NCBI RefSeq assembly: GCF_002727185.1
Contig: NZ_NIZW01000047.1
Coordinates: 1 to 33,713, forward strand
Origin: Rhodopirellula bahusiensis
Lineage (GTDB): Bacteria > Planctomycetota > Planctomycetia > Pirellulales > Pirellulaceae
Direction: 5' to 3'
DNA: 33,713 bases
This document shows, piece by piece, positions 1-10,100 of this stretch. The position numbers and the translations under genes were made by a program. Under the pieces are notes generated by a model, which made no database searches, was not told the DNA's origin, and worked only from the letters and a program-made list of their open reading frames with translations. Each line of letters begins with the position of its first letter. The stretch's first letter is position 1.

Positions 1-90
1 ACCCACTGACTGGCGAGCCGTATGCGGGAGAACCGCACGTACGGTTCTGAGGGAGGGGAGTCCGGCTCAACCGGACTTCCCTACCCCTAT
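1..90 (+). mobile_element. Group II intron, 3' end only (domains V and VI)
   Basis: Bases 15-47 fold as a group II domain V: pairing 15-22 with 40-47, a two-base bulge at 38-39 (CG), an upper stem 23-27 with 33-37, and a purine loop at 28-32. The catalytic triad AGC is at 16-18. Bases 51-86 fold as domain VI: 55-65 pairs with 71-81 (one G-U pair), 54 with 82, and 51-53 with 84-86. A83 is left as a single bulged adenosine. It lies seven bases before a terminal CTAT, exactly where the branch-point A sits in group II introns, so the 3' splice site is placed after base 90. Domains I-IV and any reverse transcriptase gene lie left of the window. The intron reads opposite to the neighbouring prmC and ends about 48 bp past its stop. 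Confidence 0.87.
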
Positions 91-138
91 CTGGATTGCC
101 GTCGGAGACTTGTTTAGAGAGCCTCAGCGCGGAACGGT

Positions 139-1029
139 TCAGGCTTTTTGCATCGAGAGGATGCGTTCGTGACCGGCGAGGTCTTTGATCAGGTGGATCT
201 CTTGGTAGCCGCCGCTTTGCTCGGCCAGCGTCTTGCAAGCACCCGCGATCATGGGGCTGAGTTCGATGATCAGCTGACCGCCATCGTTCAAACGCTCGAC
301 CGAATCGTTGAGCAATCGGGCGATGATTTCGGTTCCATCGGGACCGGACAACAACGCACCGCGAGGTTCGAATTCTCGGACGGTGGTTGGCAGTTCGTCG
401 TACTCGGACTGGCTGATGTAAGGCGGGTTGCTGCAGATCACATCGAAGGTTTGGTCGGGTTCCAATCCGTCGAACAAATCGCTCTGCAACAACGCGACAC
501 GATCGGAGAGCTTCAAGTTCTCGACGTTCCACTTGGCGATGTCGAGAGCGGTCAAGCTGATGTCGACAGCGGTGACTTGCGTTTTTGGCAGCGACTTGGC
601 GATTGCAACTGCAATGGCTCCGCTGCCGGTTCCGATGTCCAGTACCATTGGGTTCGGCCGGTCAGACATGCGACCTTTGATTTGGTCGATGGCTTCGATG
701 ACCAAGTGTTCGGTTTCGGGCCGAGGCACCAACACATTCTCGTCGACGCGAATCGAGATCGAATAGAATTCGCGATAGCCGACCAGTTGGGCGACGGGGG
801 CACCTTCGCCGCGTCGCCGGACGAGTTCACGAAAGGCGACACGTTGTTCTTCTTCGGGAACTTTGTCGAACTGGGTGTAGAGTTCGATGCGTTGGCAGCC
901 CCGCGCATGAGCGAGCAGGATTTCCGCATCCAATCGCGGTGATTCGCTGCCCTTTTTCCGGAAGAAGTCCGTGGTCCATTCCAGCAGACGCATGACGGTC
1001 CACGGAGTGTCGTTGCTGGTTTCAGCCAT
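139..1029 (-). CDS. prmC: Peptide chain release factor N5-glutamine methyltransferase PrmC (HemK)
   Basis: This 296-residue enzyme methylates the glutamine of the GGQ loop in RF1 and RF2 with S-adenosylmethionine. It has the family layout: an N-terminal helical domain (about 1-95), a PRPETE motif at 102-107, the SAM-binding DIGTGSG motif near 131-137, and the catalytic NPPY motif at 201-204, which holds the target glutamine. It starts 3 bp after the stop of prfA, so enzyme and substrate are co-transcribed, which is the common bacterial arrangement. It is the last gene of a three-gene minus-strand operon. The region just past its stop holds the end of a group II intron and no clear terminator. 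Confidence 0.97.
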   Translation of the reverse strand: MAETSNDTPWTVMRLLEWTTDFFRKKGSESPRLDAEILLAHARGCQRIELYTQFDKVPEEEQRVAFRELVRRRGEGAPVAQLVGYREFYSISIRVDENVLVPRPETEHLVIEAIDQIKGRMSDRPNPMVLDIGTGSGAIAVAIAKSLPKTQVTAVDISLTALDIAKWNVENLKLSDRVALLQSDLFDGLEPDQTFDVICSNPPYISQSEYDELPTTVREFEPRGALLSGPDGTEIIARLLNDSVERLNDGGQLIIELSPMIAGACKTLAEQSGGYQEIHLIKDLAGHERILSMQKA

Positions 1030-1032
1030 AAA

Positions 1033-2115
1033 TTAGTCAATCATGTCGCCGCGGAGTTGATCGCGATCATATTCGATCAACGCTTCGGTGACAGGATTGA
1101 GATCGCCCGCGATGATTTGATCGAGTTTGTAGATCGTTAGGTTGATGCGGTGATCAGTCAACCGGTTTTGCGGGAAGTTGTAGGTTCGAATGCGTTGGCT
1201 TCGGTCGCCGGAACCGATCAATCCTTTGCGAGCCTCGGCTTGCTTGGCTGCTTCCTCTTCACGCTTTTTCTCGTAGATCCGAGCCTTCAAAACCCGGAGG
1301 GCTTTGGCCAGGTTCTTGTGTTGGCTTTTTTCGTCTTGGCACTGCACGACGATGCCTGATTCATGGTGCGTCAGTCGCACGGCCGAGTCGGTTTTGTTGA
1401 CGTGCTGACCACCGGGGCCGGATGCACCAAAGAAGTCCTTGCGGTAATCGTCTGGTTTCAGATCGATTTCCACATCTTCGGGCTCGGGCATCACCGCGAC
1501 GGTTGCGGCGGACGTGTGCACACGACCTTGCGTTTCTGTTTCTGGGACACGTTGAACTCGGTGACCGCCGGATTCATATTGCAGGTCACGGAAGACGTTG
1601 TCGCCTTCGAGGGTCAACGTGACATCTTTGAAGCCGCCCATTTCCGTGGGGCTGGCGTCCATCAGTTCGGTTTTCCAGCCCACTTTTTCGGCGTAGCGGG
1701 TGTACATTTCGAACAAATCGCGAGCGAACAGGGCAGCTTCATCACCACCCGTCCCGGCGCGAATTTCCATGACGCAACGCGTGCGGTGAGAGTCTTCCCC
1801 ACCCACGGTCAACGACAGCAGATCTTCCCAAATGGTTTCACGCTCCTTGCGAAGCGTGTCCATCTCGGATTCTGCCATTTCACGTTCGTCGGAGTCTTCG
1901 GCATCCGCCACCATCGACACGCACTGATGGATTTCGTCCGTCAGGCGTTTGAAGGTTCGATATTGGTTGGCCAAACGGTTCAGTCCGCCGTGTTCCCTTG
2001 CCGTTGCGCTCATGCGAGCGCCATCGGAGAGAACTTCCGGGTCGGACATGTCGCTTTCGAGTTTCTCGAAGCGCGCCAGTTTTTCCTCGAGGATGTCGCG
2101 GATGGACCCGCTCAT
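1033..2115 (-). CDS. prfA: Peptide chain release factor 1
   Basis: Class I release factor of 360 residues, the usual length, which reads UAA and UAG at the ribosomal A site. The PxT codon-recognition motif is seen as PET in the stretch [14 protein letters not shown]. The [15 protein letters not shown] block carries the peptidyl-tRNA hydrolysis motif GGQ at 235-237, whose glutamine is the target of the adjacent PrmC. PxT rather than SPF separates it from RF2. Its ATG overlaps the rpmE stop as ATGA (2112-2115), which suggests translational coupling. Confidence 0.98.
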   Translation of the reverse strand: MSGSIRDILEEKLARFEKLESDMSDPEVLSDGARMSATAREHGGLNRLANQYRTFKRLTDEIHQCVSMVADAEDSDEREMAESEMDTLRKERETIWEDLLSLTVGGEDSHRTRCVMEIRAGTGGDEAALFARDLFEMYTRYAEKVGWKTELMDASPTEMGGFKDVTLTLEGDNVFRDLQYESGGHRVQRVPETETQGRVHTSAATVAVMPEPEDVEIDLKPDDYRKDFFGASGPGGQHVNKTDSAVRLTHHESGIVVQCQDEKSQHKNLAKALRVLKARIYEKKREEEAAKQAEARKGLIGSGDRSQRIRTYNFPQNRLTDHRINLTIYKLDQIIAGDLNPVTEALIEYDRDQLRGDMID

Positions 2116-2357
2116 TTGGTGGCTTTCTTAGCCTTCTTCTTTTGCAACGATCCGTAGGTACCAGCAGCAAATTTCTTCTGGAACTTGTCAATACGACCGG
2201 CGGTGTCAACGTATTTCAGTTTGCCGGTGTAGAACGGGTGGCACTCGCTGCAAATGTCAATTTTCAGCTCGGGACGCGTGCTGCGGGTGGTGAAAGTGTT
2301 GCCGCAACCGCAGGTGACGGACGTTTCTTGGTAGTTGGGGTGAATGCCGTCTTGCAT
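2112..2357 (-). CDS. rpmE: 50S ribosomal protein L31, zinc-binding form
   Basis: The start is set at 2357 because the protein from there begins MQDGIHPNY, the standard L31 N-terminus; a longer reading frame up to 2420 adds residues the family lacks. The result is 81 residues. Cysteines at 16, 18, 36 and 39 (CGC and CSEC) form the zinc site of the C+ type of L31. It has the usual HPFYTGK motif and a lysine-rich tail. It is the first gene of the rpmE-prfA-prmC operon and overlaps prfA by four bases. Confidence 0.95.
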   Translation of the reverse strand: MQDGIHPNYQETSVTCGCGNTFTTRSTRPELKIDICSECHPFYTGKLKYVDTAGRIDKFQKKFAAGTYGSLQKKKAKKATK

Positions 2358-2795
2358 GACGTTCAAACTCGAGCCAATGAGGGTGTTACGACGGTGGTTT
2401 TCGACAGAACCGTCGGTCAAGTGAATTCGCTGTCGGTCGAATCCCAGATATTACGTTAAACCAGGTGAAATGTTCAAGGGCGAGGGGCTCAAACACGGGC
2501 GAAATCCCCTTCGTGCGGTCGGCGTTGCCAATTGCTTGCCGAAAGAGGGGGCTGCGTTTTGAGTGTTCTGGCCGCGAAGGGTTTGATAATGCGAGTCGAT
2601 CGCATTAGAGTCCCCCGTTCACCTTCAAAAGCTAGCCAGCCATTGAAGAACGCGACGATGCCTCCGAGTCTCTGACAAGCCAAACGAAATCAAGTTTCGT
2701 TGATCGATTGTTTGTCAGATTGCTCCTTTCATCGGCCGCGAATTCTCGCCAGCCATGCTTGTTCTTCAACGAAAACCTGTTTTCGGGACAATTGC
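2358..2795. other. Intergenic region between divergent rpmE and DUF1559 genes
   Basis: About 440 bp with no convincing gene. It must hold the promoters of the rpmE operon (minus) and of the DUF1559 gene (plus), but no clean -35/-10 pair stands out. A small hairpin is visible: 2683-2689 pairs perfectly with 2695-2701 (seven bp) around a five-base loop. Short reading frames here have no recognisable features. Confidence 0.5.
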
Positions 2796-3851
2796 ATGCG
2801 CACGCTCGCACCATCGAAACTCATCACCGCCCCCTCGACGAATCAATCCCCCGCAACGATGCGGCTTGGGTTCACTTTGGTGGAACTGTTGGTTGTGATC
2901 GCCATCATTGGCGTTCTGGTCGGATTGTTGCTGCCCGCCGTTCAAGCCGCTCGCGAGGCCGCTCGCCGGATGAGCTGTGGTAACAACCTCAAACAAGTCT
3001 CTCTCGCCATTCACAACTACGAGTCGGCCTACAAAAAGCTGCCGCCGGCTTGGACGAACCCTGGTCAAGGATCGGGATGGTCGATGCAGGCTCGCATCCT
3101 TCCGTTTCTCGAGGAAGCCGCTTTGTCGGAAGGGGTCGACTTCAGCCGCGATTACGGCGAATCCTATCTGACGATCGATGGCGTCCAGGTTCCCACGTCG
3201 TCTTTTCGGGTCCCTGCCTATCAGTGCCCCAGCGACCCGCGGGATAACCCTCGCTTTGGATCGTCTGGTCCACAGTATTACAAGCTGAACTACGCCACCA
3301 ACGAAGGTGTTTGGTTCGTGCTGGATGAATCAACGAATCAGGTTGGCGATGGAATGTTCGTTCCCGGTCGCTACCTCGGTTTTCGAGATTGCTTGGATGG
3401 GACCAGCAACACAATGGCTCTGGCGGAAGTCAAGGGTTGGACACCGTATGCTCGTGACGCGAAACACACCGGAACGATGACGATGCCGATCGACACGGAC
3501 GAGATTTGTGCTTTGGGTGGTGATTTCAAAACCGAAACGGGGCACACAGAATGGATTGATGGCCGCGTGCACCAAGCCGGTGTCACAACCGTCTTTTCAC
3601 CGAACAAGAAAGTTCTGTGTGAGATCTCCGGCGTGGAATACGACATTGATTTCACGAACATGAGAGAAGGCAAATCGCCTCCGGCAGGTGTTCGCACTTA
3701 CGCCGCGGTCACTTCTCGAAGTTATCACCAGGGTGGCGTTCATGTGTCGTTGCTGGATGGTTCGGTTCGCTTCGTCACCGATTCGGTTGAGCTTGAACTT
3801 TGGCAGTCGATGTCGACGCGGGCGGGACACGAAGTCATTCAGATCCCTTAG
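2796..3851 (+). CDS. DUF1559 pseudopilin-like protein with H-X9-DG tail
   Basis: Planctomycete-type DUF1559 protein. The N-terminus carries a type IV prepilin/pseudopilin motif, G then FTLVELLVVIAIIGVL, followed by LLPAVQAAREAARRMSC, so a prepilin peptidase would cut after the glycine. The C-terminus has HQGGVHVSLLDGSVRF, an exact H-X9-DG match. Proteins of this family are abundant in planctomycetes and are thought to be surface or envelope pseudopilins; their function is unknown. The ATG at 2796 gives a 25-residue leader and 351 residues. An ATG at 2859 would give a four-residue leader (MRLG) and 330 residues and cannot be excluded. The frame also extends upstream to a TTG at 2700, which looks too far. 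No pilus genes are adjacent. Confidence 0.9.
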   Translation: MRTLAPSKLITAPSTNQSPATMRLGFTLVELLVVIAIIGVLVGLLLPAVQAAREAARRMSCGNNLKQVSLAIHNYESAYKKLPPAWTNPGQGSGWSMQARILPFLEEAALSEGVDFSRDYGESYLTIDGVQVPTSSFRVPAYQCPSDPRDNPRFGSSGPQYYKLNYATNEGVWFVLDESTNQVGDGMFVPGRYLGFRDCLDGTSNTMALAEVKGWTPYARDAKHTGTMTMPIDTDEICALGGDFKTETGHTEWIDGRVHQAGVTTVFSPNKKVLCEISGVEYDIDFTNMREGKSPPAGVRTYAAVTSRSYHQGGVHVSLLDGSVRFVTDSVELELWQSMSTRAGHEVIQIP

Positions 3852-3895
3852 TTAATTAGTTAAGACGCGAACTGTTCGAACCAGACGGTCCGGCA

Positions 3896-4348
3896 TCAAA
3901 CGGAGAAGGCGAACGTGACAATCAATCCAACGACGCCAAGCACCATTGCGAACAGAACCAGCCCAATGACCTTTCCCGCGGTGTCGAGCGTTTTGGTGTC
4001 TGCGTAGCCTTCCGGGCAGACCATGCAGCGAAGGAAGACAAATAGGTTGATCAAGGGGATTATCGTCGCAAAGGCCCAGAATCCGCTGCTGCCCTGATTG
4101 ATCATGCGGTACCAGGACAACGCGATCGTGGCGACTCCGGCGATCAGTGCCAGCGGAATCTCCACCGACACCATTCCAGCGTTGGAAACGGAGTAGGCGA
4201 CTTCGGCAAGGATCCACTGCACGGCAGTGATCCCAAAATACCCGAGTGCAAAAGCCAAGCGGCCGATGCCACCGTACCGCATTCCACCGGCGGCATACGA
4301 GTCTTCGGAAATTTCGATGGTCGTTTGGTACGGGTTTTGTTCGTTCAT
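3896..4348 (-). CDS. Small four-helix membrane protein, weakly DUF805-like
   Basis: A 150-residue protein with a polar N-terminus (MNEQNPYQ) and four hydrophobic stretches at about 28-50, 58-78, 88-108 and 127-148. The YRMINQGSSGFWAFATIIPLIN segment followed by a cysteine-containing CPEGYAD loop recalls the DUF805 pattern (R-x-x-x-x-G-x-S-G-x-W, then a pro-gly loop). The match is weak and function is unknown. The ATG at 4348 is chosen; the open frame reaches 4462 but the extra residues are basic and non-hydrophobic. It converges with the DUF1559 gene, leaving a 44-bp gap, and diverges from glgX. Confidence 0.7.
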   Translation of the reverse strand: MNEQNPYQTTIEISEDSYAAGGMRYGGIGRLAFALGYFGITAVQWILAEVAYSVSNAGMVSVEIPLALIAGVATIALSWYRMINQGSSGFWAFATIIPLINLFVFLRCMVCPEGYADTKTLDTAGKVIGLVLFAMVLGVVGLIVTFAFSV

Positions 4349-4849
4349 AGACCTGTTCAATGTGTCAGGGCGGAATCCGGACCTGTATTTCTTCGCAAGG
4401 GGAGATCGGTGACAGGGCCGCCTGCGGGAGGTCGTGTTTGTAACTCTGACGCTCGGATGCACGATATCATGGTGCAGTCACACGATTCTAATTTTCCTCT
4501 TTGGGAGACGTTTGAGAGCGACTGAAATGAAAGGTTGTCGGATTCATCCAATCCTTTTGGCTGAGACCGGAATAGTGTTCTGATCTGCATCATAAGGGGT
4601 GCCGGAACAGCTTGCCTTGATGAATCGATCGATTCGTTTGATGCAGGGAGTTTCGCCGAAGGTCAGATTTGATCCGTGGTGGTGGGTTTCGCCTGCCGAT
4701 CCGTGATCGAGTGCTAGGGTTGAGCGGACAACTGGAAAATGCCTGACCGGTTCGTCACATGTGGGTTCAGCGAACTTCGCCGAGCACACGATGGTCTTGA
4801 AGGACCACGACAGCCGAATCAGGCCAGCGACTCAAGGAGCGATCTCTAC
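4349..4849. other. Intergenic region upstream of glgX
   Basis: About 500 bp between two divergent genes with no supported coding region. The one clear structure is a perfect 14-bp palindrome GAATCGATCGATTC at 4622-4635, about 215 bp before the glgX start. A dimeric repressor could use such a site, but only one copy is seen. Promoters for both flanking genes must lie here; none can be assigned with confidence. Confidence 0.5.
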
Positions 4850-6940
4850 ATGCTGATGCGACAACCGTGCCCCGATCTTCAGTTCGCCTACTCCCCGCCG
4901 TTCGGAGCGACGCTCACGGAGAAGGGAGTGCAGTTTTCGGTCTTCAGCCGATCCGCAACCGAAATGCGGTTGCTGCTGTACAACAAGGTGACCGATCGCG
5001 AACCAGCTCAAGTCATCGACTTCGATCGGGGAACCGACCGTTGGGGCGATGTTTGGAGCTTGCACGTACCTGGCCTGGAAGCAGGCCAACTTTATCACTT
5101 CCAAGCCAGCGGACCCTGGGAACCTGAAAACGGTCACCGGTTCGATTCCACGGCTCGGTTGATCGATCCTTATGCCCAGGCTTTGGCGGGAACCTACCAA
5201 AAGCAAACTGATGGCGTTGTACGTCCACCGAAGTGTGTGGTCGTCGACGGTTCGTTTGATTGGGAAGGCGATCGTCACGTTCGACGCGATGTCAGTGAGT
5301 CCATTATCTACGAGATGCACGTTCGTGGATTTACCAAGAGCAAGACCGCCAAGGTAAAGGCTCCTGGAAGTTACTTGGGCGTGATCGAGAAGATCCCCTA
5401 TCTCAAATCGTTGGGTGTCACCTCGGTTGAGTTGATGCCGGTGCACGAATTCCCCATTCGGGACCCGCAGGGCAAAAAGCTTTCGCGACCGAACTATTGG
5501 GGATACGACCCAATGGCGTTCTTCGCGCCTCACCGCGGATATGCACACGACTCGGCGCCTGGTGCTCAGGTCAACGAGTTCAAACAGATGGTCAAAGCCC
5601 TGCACTCCGCAGGAATCGAAGTCATCCTCGACGTGGTGTTCAACCACACCTGTGAAGGCAACGAGCAAGGGCCAACGCTGTCGTTCAAGGGACTTGAAAA
5701 CCAAGTCTATTACATCCTTTCGGAAGGCCAGCACTACTGCAACTACAGCGGTTGTGGCAACACGATCAATGGGAATCACCCTGTCGTTCGCGAGATGATT
5801 TTCCACTGCTTGCGTCACTGGGTGCACAACTATCACGTCGATGGTTTTCGATTCGATTTGGCGAGTATCCTCAGTCGCGACCGGAACGGGAACTTGATTC
5901 CCAACCCACCGATGGTGGAACTGATCGCGGAAGATCCCATGTTGGCGGATACAAAGATCATCGCGGAAGCGTGGGATGCTGCTGGTGCGTACCAAGTCGG
6001 TAGCTTCGGCAACCACCGCTGGGCGGAATGGAACGGTCGCTACCGCGATGACGTGCGAGGTTTCTGGCGTGGTGACGCTGGAACGCTCGGACCATTGGCG
6101 ACCCGTTTGGCCGGAAGCAGCGACTTGTATCAGCACGCAGGTCGTCCGCCGTCTTGCAGCGTGAACTTGGTGACCACACACGATGGTTTCACCATGAACG
6201 ATTTGGTTTCGTACAAGGACAAGCACAACGAAGCCAACGGTGAAGACAACAACGACGGTGACAACCACAACATCAGTGACAACTATGGCGTGGAAGGCCC
6301 GACGCGAAAGAAGGCGATCAGCACGATTCGCAGTCAACAAGTTCGCAACATGTTGGCGACGTTGTTGACCAGCCAAGGCGTGCCGATGATCGTCAGCGGT
6401 GACGAAGCTCGTCGAACCCAGAAGGGCAACAACAATGCCTACTGCCAAGACACGGACATCTCATGGTTCGATTGGCGGTTGGTCGAGAAGAACGCGGATT
6501 TGGTCCGTTTCGTCAGTGCATTGATTGAGTTCCGAAAGAACCAGCCCACGATCCGCCGCCGCGAATATTTGACTGGGCAACCAGTGGATGGTCGCAAGGT
6601 GCCGGACGTTTCGTGGTACGGACCATCGGGAGATCCTCTGAATTGGGATCAAGGCGAGTTGGCAATGGCAGCGTACATCGCTGCTCCGAGCCGAATCGAT
6701 GATCCAGAAGGTTTGGGCCGCGACGTGATCCTGATGTTCAATAGCACCGGCGATCACCGTGATTTCCACTTCCCCGAGATCGCTCGTGGAACGCAGTGGA
6801 ATTTGTTTGTCGACACCTCCGCACCATCGCCGGAAGACATCTATCCGGATGTCGATGGGCCGATGCCGCCGAACAATCGAATCGTGGAAGTCGGTCGCCA
6901 CTCGATGCGGATCTATGTCTGCAACGCGGTACCGAAGTAG
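4850..6940 (+). CDS. glgX: Glycogen debranching enzyme GlgX (GH13 isoamylase type)
   Basis: Cytoplasmic enzyme that hydrolyses alpha-1,6 branch points of glycogen or limit dextrin. An N-terminal CBM48-type domain (FGATLTEKGVQFSVFS, about 15-120) precedes the GH13 barrel. Barrel signatures are DVVFNHT (261-267), GFRFDLAS with the nucleophile D336, IIAEAWD with the acid E373, and TTHDGF with D445. The NEANGEDNNDGDNHN loop is typical of GlgX/isoamylase proteins. The ATG at 4850 is preferred over one at 4739 because AAGGAG at 4834-4839 sits ten bases ahead of it and the resulting 696 residues fit the family. No other glycogen gene is in the window, so it looks monocistronic. The family also includes plant isoamylases, so substrate preference is inferred. 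Confidence 0.95.
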   Translation: MLMRQPCPDLQFAYSPPFGATLTEKGVQFSVFSRSATEMRLLLYNKVTDREPAQVIDFDRGTDRWGDVWSLHVPGLEAGQLYHFQASGPWEPENGHRFDSTARLIDPYAQALAGTYQKQTDGVVRPPKCVVVDGSFDWEGDRHVRRDVSESIIYEMHVRGFTKSKTAKVKAPGSYLGVIEKIPYLKSLGVTSVELMPVHEFPIRDPQGKKLSRPNYWGYDPMAFFAPHRGYAHDSAPGAQVNEFKQMVKALHSAGIEVILDVVFNHTCEGNEQGPTLSFKGLENQVYYILSEGQHYCNYSGCGNTINGNHPVVREMIFHCLRHWVHNYHVDGFRFDLASILSRDRNGNLIPNPPMVELIAEDPMLADTKIIAEAWDAAGAYQVGSFGNHRWAEWNGRYRDDVRGFWRGDAGTLGPLATRLAGSSDLYQHAGRPPSCSVNLVTTHDGFTMNDLVSYKDKHNEANGEDNNDGDNHNISDNYGVEGPTRKKAISTIRSQQVRNMLATLLTSQGVPMIVSGDEARRTQKGNNNAYCQDTDISWFDWRLVEKNADLVRFVSALIEFRKNQPTIRRREYLTGQPVDGRKVPDVSWYGPSGDPLNWDQGELAMAAYIAAPSRIDDPEGLGRDVILMFNSTGDHRDFHFPEIARGTQWNLFVDTSAPSPEDIYPDVDGPMPPNNRIVEVGRHSMRIYVCNAVPK

Positions 6941-7036
6941 TCCCATCACGGACGCAAAGTAATTTTTGATCGACCTTCCGCAGCGCATCGCTGGGAAGAT
7001 TGAAGACTCGGTCGCCCGGCGACCGCACTTCTCTTT

Positions 7037-7065
7037 TTGCACTTGTCTACAAGCTTTTCTACGAT
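7037..7065 (+). promoter_or_regulatory. Candidate sigma70-type promoter
   Basis: TTGCAC at 7037-7042 and TACGAT at 7060-7065 are separated by exactly 17 bases and lie about 63 bp before the preferred ATG of the large lipoprotein gene. The -10 box matches four of six consensus bases and the -35 box three of six. Position and spacing are the main support. Confidence 0.3.
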
Positions 7066-7128
7066 TCGCGGCAGGAGAAACCTTGCCGCGGATCGTTTCG
7101 TTTAGAAACGTTCGGCTATCATCGTGGT

Positions 7129-10100
7129 ATGCAGGCAACGCTTCTCTTGACGATCTTCTCAACGGCGACACGAACGCCACCGACGGCATCGCCTCGACGC
7201 TGCGCAAGCTTGTGTCTTGGATGGATGTTGGTGGGTTGCTGGGTCGGGTGCAAACCATCGGAGTCTACCACGCCCGAAGTTTCCACCGAGGTTCCGAAGG
7301 CCGTTGTCCAAGAACCGTTGAGCTTGCGAGATCAAATTGAACGGAAGATTCGCGATGGTCGACTGAGCGAAGCGATCGTGTCTTTGGACGAATTGATCGC
7401 GACAAAACCGTCTGATGAGATCGCCCTTGCATCGCAGGCCGCCAGTTTGGCCTTTGAAGCTGGCGATGCGAGCGATGCGATGAAGCGGCTACGGGATTTG
7501 ATCCAGGCTCATCCTCAGAAGGTCGAATTGCGAAGAGACTACGCGGGGTTGTTGGCTCAGCGTGGCTATCGGTTCGATGCGAACGAGCAATACCGTTTGC
7601 TTGCGGGACGTGTTGTCTTGAGTCCGCCTGAGTTGATCGGTTTGATCTATCCGCATCGGCCTCAAGTCAATTTTGAAGCCAAGCCCGATATCCAAGATCA
7701 AGCGGCGGTGAATCGCAAAGGAGTGCTGAGTGTTGTTGCCGCACTTCGCAGTCGTGGCGATTTGCAGGAAGCCATCGACGCGTTGGTCAACAGCGACGAA
7801 GTCAATCGCAAGGACCCAGCCGCCGTCGCGATGCTTGGTTGGTTGTACGCCTCCGCTCAGCAAACGTCCGAGTGGATTGATTGGACAATTGAGGCCGACG
7901 CAAAACGGCTTCGTCGTTACCCGGCCTATTGGTTGGCGTGGGGCATCGCACTGCGCGATGGTGTGCTGTCATCGCAAACGGAAGTGACGCAGGCAGATTT
8001 TGATCGCCGCAATGACTTCGCCGCTCGTTGCTTCTTGGAAGCGATCCGTCGTGAACCGCACAGCCAAGTCGCATGGGATAGCCTATCCGCCACGTTGGAA
8101 GTATTGGACGCCGAGTCGAAGGCAGTTTCTGCGAGAGAAGGTTTGATCGAGGATGCTCGCGAACGACTTGACGAGCGATTGCTGCAGTTGGACGAGACGC
8201 AGTGGCTCGCGAATCAACTTTGGAATGCACAATCCAATCCGATGTCTCGAGAGGGACAAGCGGAGATGTTCGACCGTTTGGCGGACATGCTTTGGAAGCA
8301 AGGTTGTCTTGGGGAATCGCTGGGTTGGGAAACGCTTTTGGCATCCATGCATCCAATAAAGGACTGGAGCACCCTCAGGCGAACAACGCAGGAAACGTTT
8401 ACGAAACACCCCAAAGGGATCGACGAAGAAGTTTTGCTGGTGGGATTGGAGCCCAAACAGTTTGCAGACCAACGTTCTGTCTGGATGGAATCACTGGCCA
8501 AGCGATCTCGCAGCGAAACTCCGGCCGGCAGTGAATCGCCGATTAGCGTCGATTCGACCCAAGCTCGTTTGGTGAACGTGGCATCGGAGTTGGGCATCCA
8601 TTTTCAATGGTTCAACGCGGTTGATCCCGTCGAGTCGGAATTTCGATTGCACGAGCCGTTGGGTGGCGGCGTAGCTTGTTTGGACTTTGATGCCGATGGA
8701 CGAGTTGATTTGTATTTCAACCAAGCTTCAGGCGAGGCTACCACGCGTGCGGGCGTGAAGCCCAATGCGTTGTATCGTCAACTGGATGGGAAGTTCACTG
8801 ACATCGTCGATGCGTCGATGAGCGACGATCGCGGGTATGGGCACGGGGTGACCGCCGGCGATTGGAATCAAGATGGTTGGCCGGATCTCTTGCTCGCCAA
8901 CTTTGGTGAAAACGCATTGCTGATCAACCAAGCAGACGGGACATTTGAAAAACACTTGCTCTCGGAATCGAGCGAAACTGAATCGGTTTCTTCAGAATCG
9001 TTCACCCTTTCCGCGGCCATCGCTGATGTGACCGGTGACAATCTGCCAGATATTGTCGAGATCAATTACGTCGATGATCCTGCGGTTCGGAAGCCGATCG
9101 AAAGAAACCCAGATGGGACCCCGGTGAAGTTGCCCGGTCCGTTGCATTTTCAACCGGCACTGAGTGAGGTGTTGGTTTCGAGCGGAAAGGGTGCCGGACG
9201 GCGACAATCATTGGGTGATTCAGAACAAGCTCGCAGCACCGGCATGGGTGTGATGATTGCCGACATCGATCAGCAGCCGGGCAATGAAATCTTCGTCGCG
9301 AATGATCAACGAGCCAACCATCTTTGGTTTCAATCTGGCGATGCAAACGGAAAGCACTCTTGGCAAAACCAAGCTGCTATACGAGGCGTCGCCGTTGGAC
9401 CTGGTGGAGACAAAAACGCTTGCATGGGCATCGCGATGGCGGACTTCAATCGTGATCAGAAATTGGATTTGCACGTCAGTAATTTCTACGACGAATGGGC
9501 GAACCACTTTTGCCAAACGAATGCCGGGATGTTTGCTGATCGGGCTGTGGCGTTTGGCATCGATCAATTGACGTCACGCACAACGGGGTTTGGAGTGCAG
9601 TCCTTGGACTACGACAACAACGGCTGGATTGATTTGTTGGTCGCCAATGGGCACGTCGAAGATTTGACTGACCGTGGGACACCCTTTCGGATGAAGACGC
9701 AATTGTTGGTCAATCAAGGCCAACGTTTCGAGCTCGCTGACATGGACGACCCGGAAAGTCGTTGGGATCGAGAACGACTGGGGCGTGGCGTGGCGACTTG
9801 CGATTTCAATCGTGATGGTCGATTGGATGCGGTTGTGACTTACGCGGATTCTGCGGCGGAACTCTTGCGAAACGAAACGGCGGCCGTTGGCAACTACGTC
9901 CAGTTGCGACTGATCGGTACGCGATCCGAGCGGGATGCCATCGGGGCTCGCGTCGAGGTTGTATCTGGCGATCAGGTTTGGACCGGGATGGTCGCCACCG
10001 GCGATGGCTACGCTTGTCGCAACGAAGCCATTTTGCATTTCGGCTTAGGAGACATGTCAAGGCTGGATTCGATCACCGTTCAATGGCCGACTGGCGAAAG

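Noticed and set aside
2489..2814. Short minus-strand frames between rpmE and the DUF1559 gene
   Set aside because: They overlap each other, show no domain or ribosome site and lie in the expected promoter region.
3852..3895. TTAGTTAATTAGTTAA between two convergent genes as a terminator
   Set aside because: It is AT-rich with stop codons and partial symmetry but forms no stable GC stem followed by a T-run.
4832..6448. Long minus-strand reading frame (538 codons) opposite glgX
   Set aside because: It lies wholly within a well-supported GlgX gene, has no recognisable motif, and is the expected by-product of GC-rich codon use on the coding strand.
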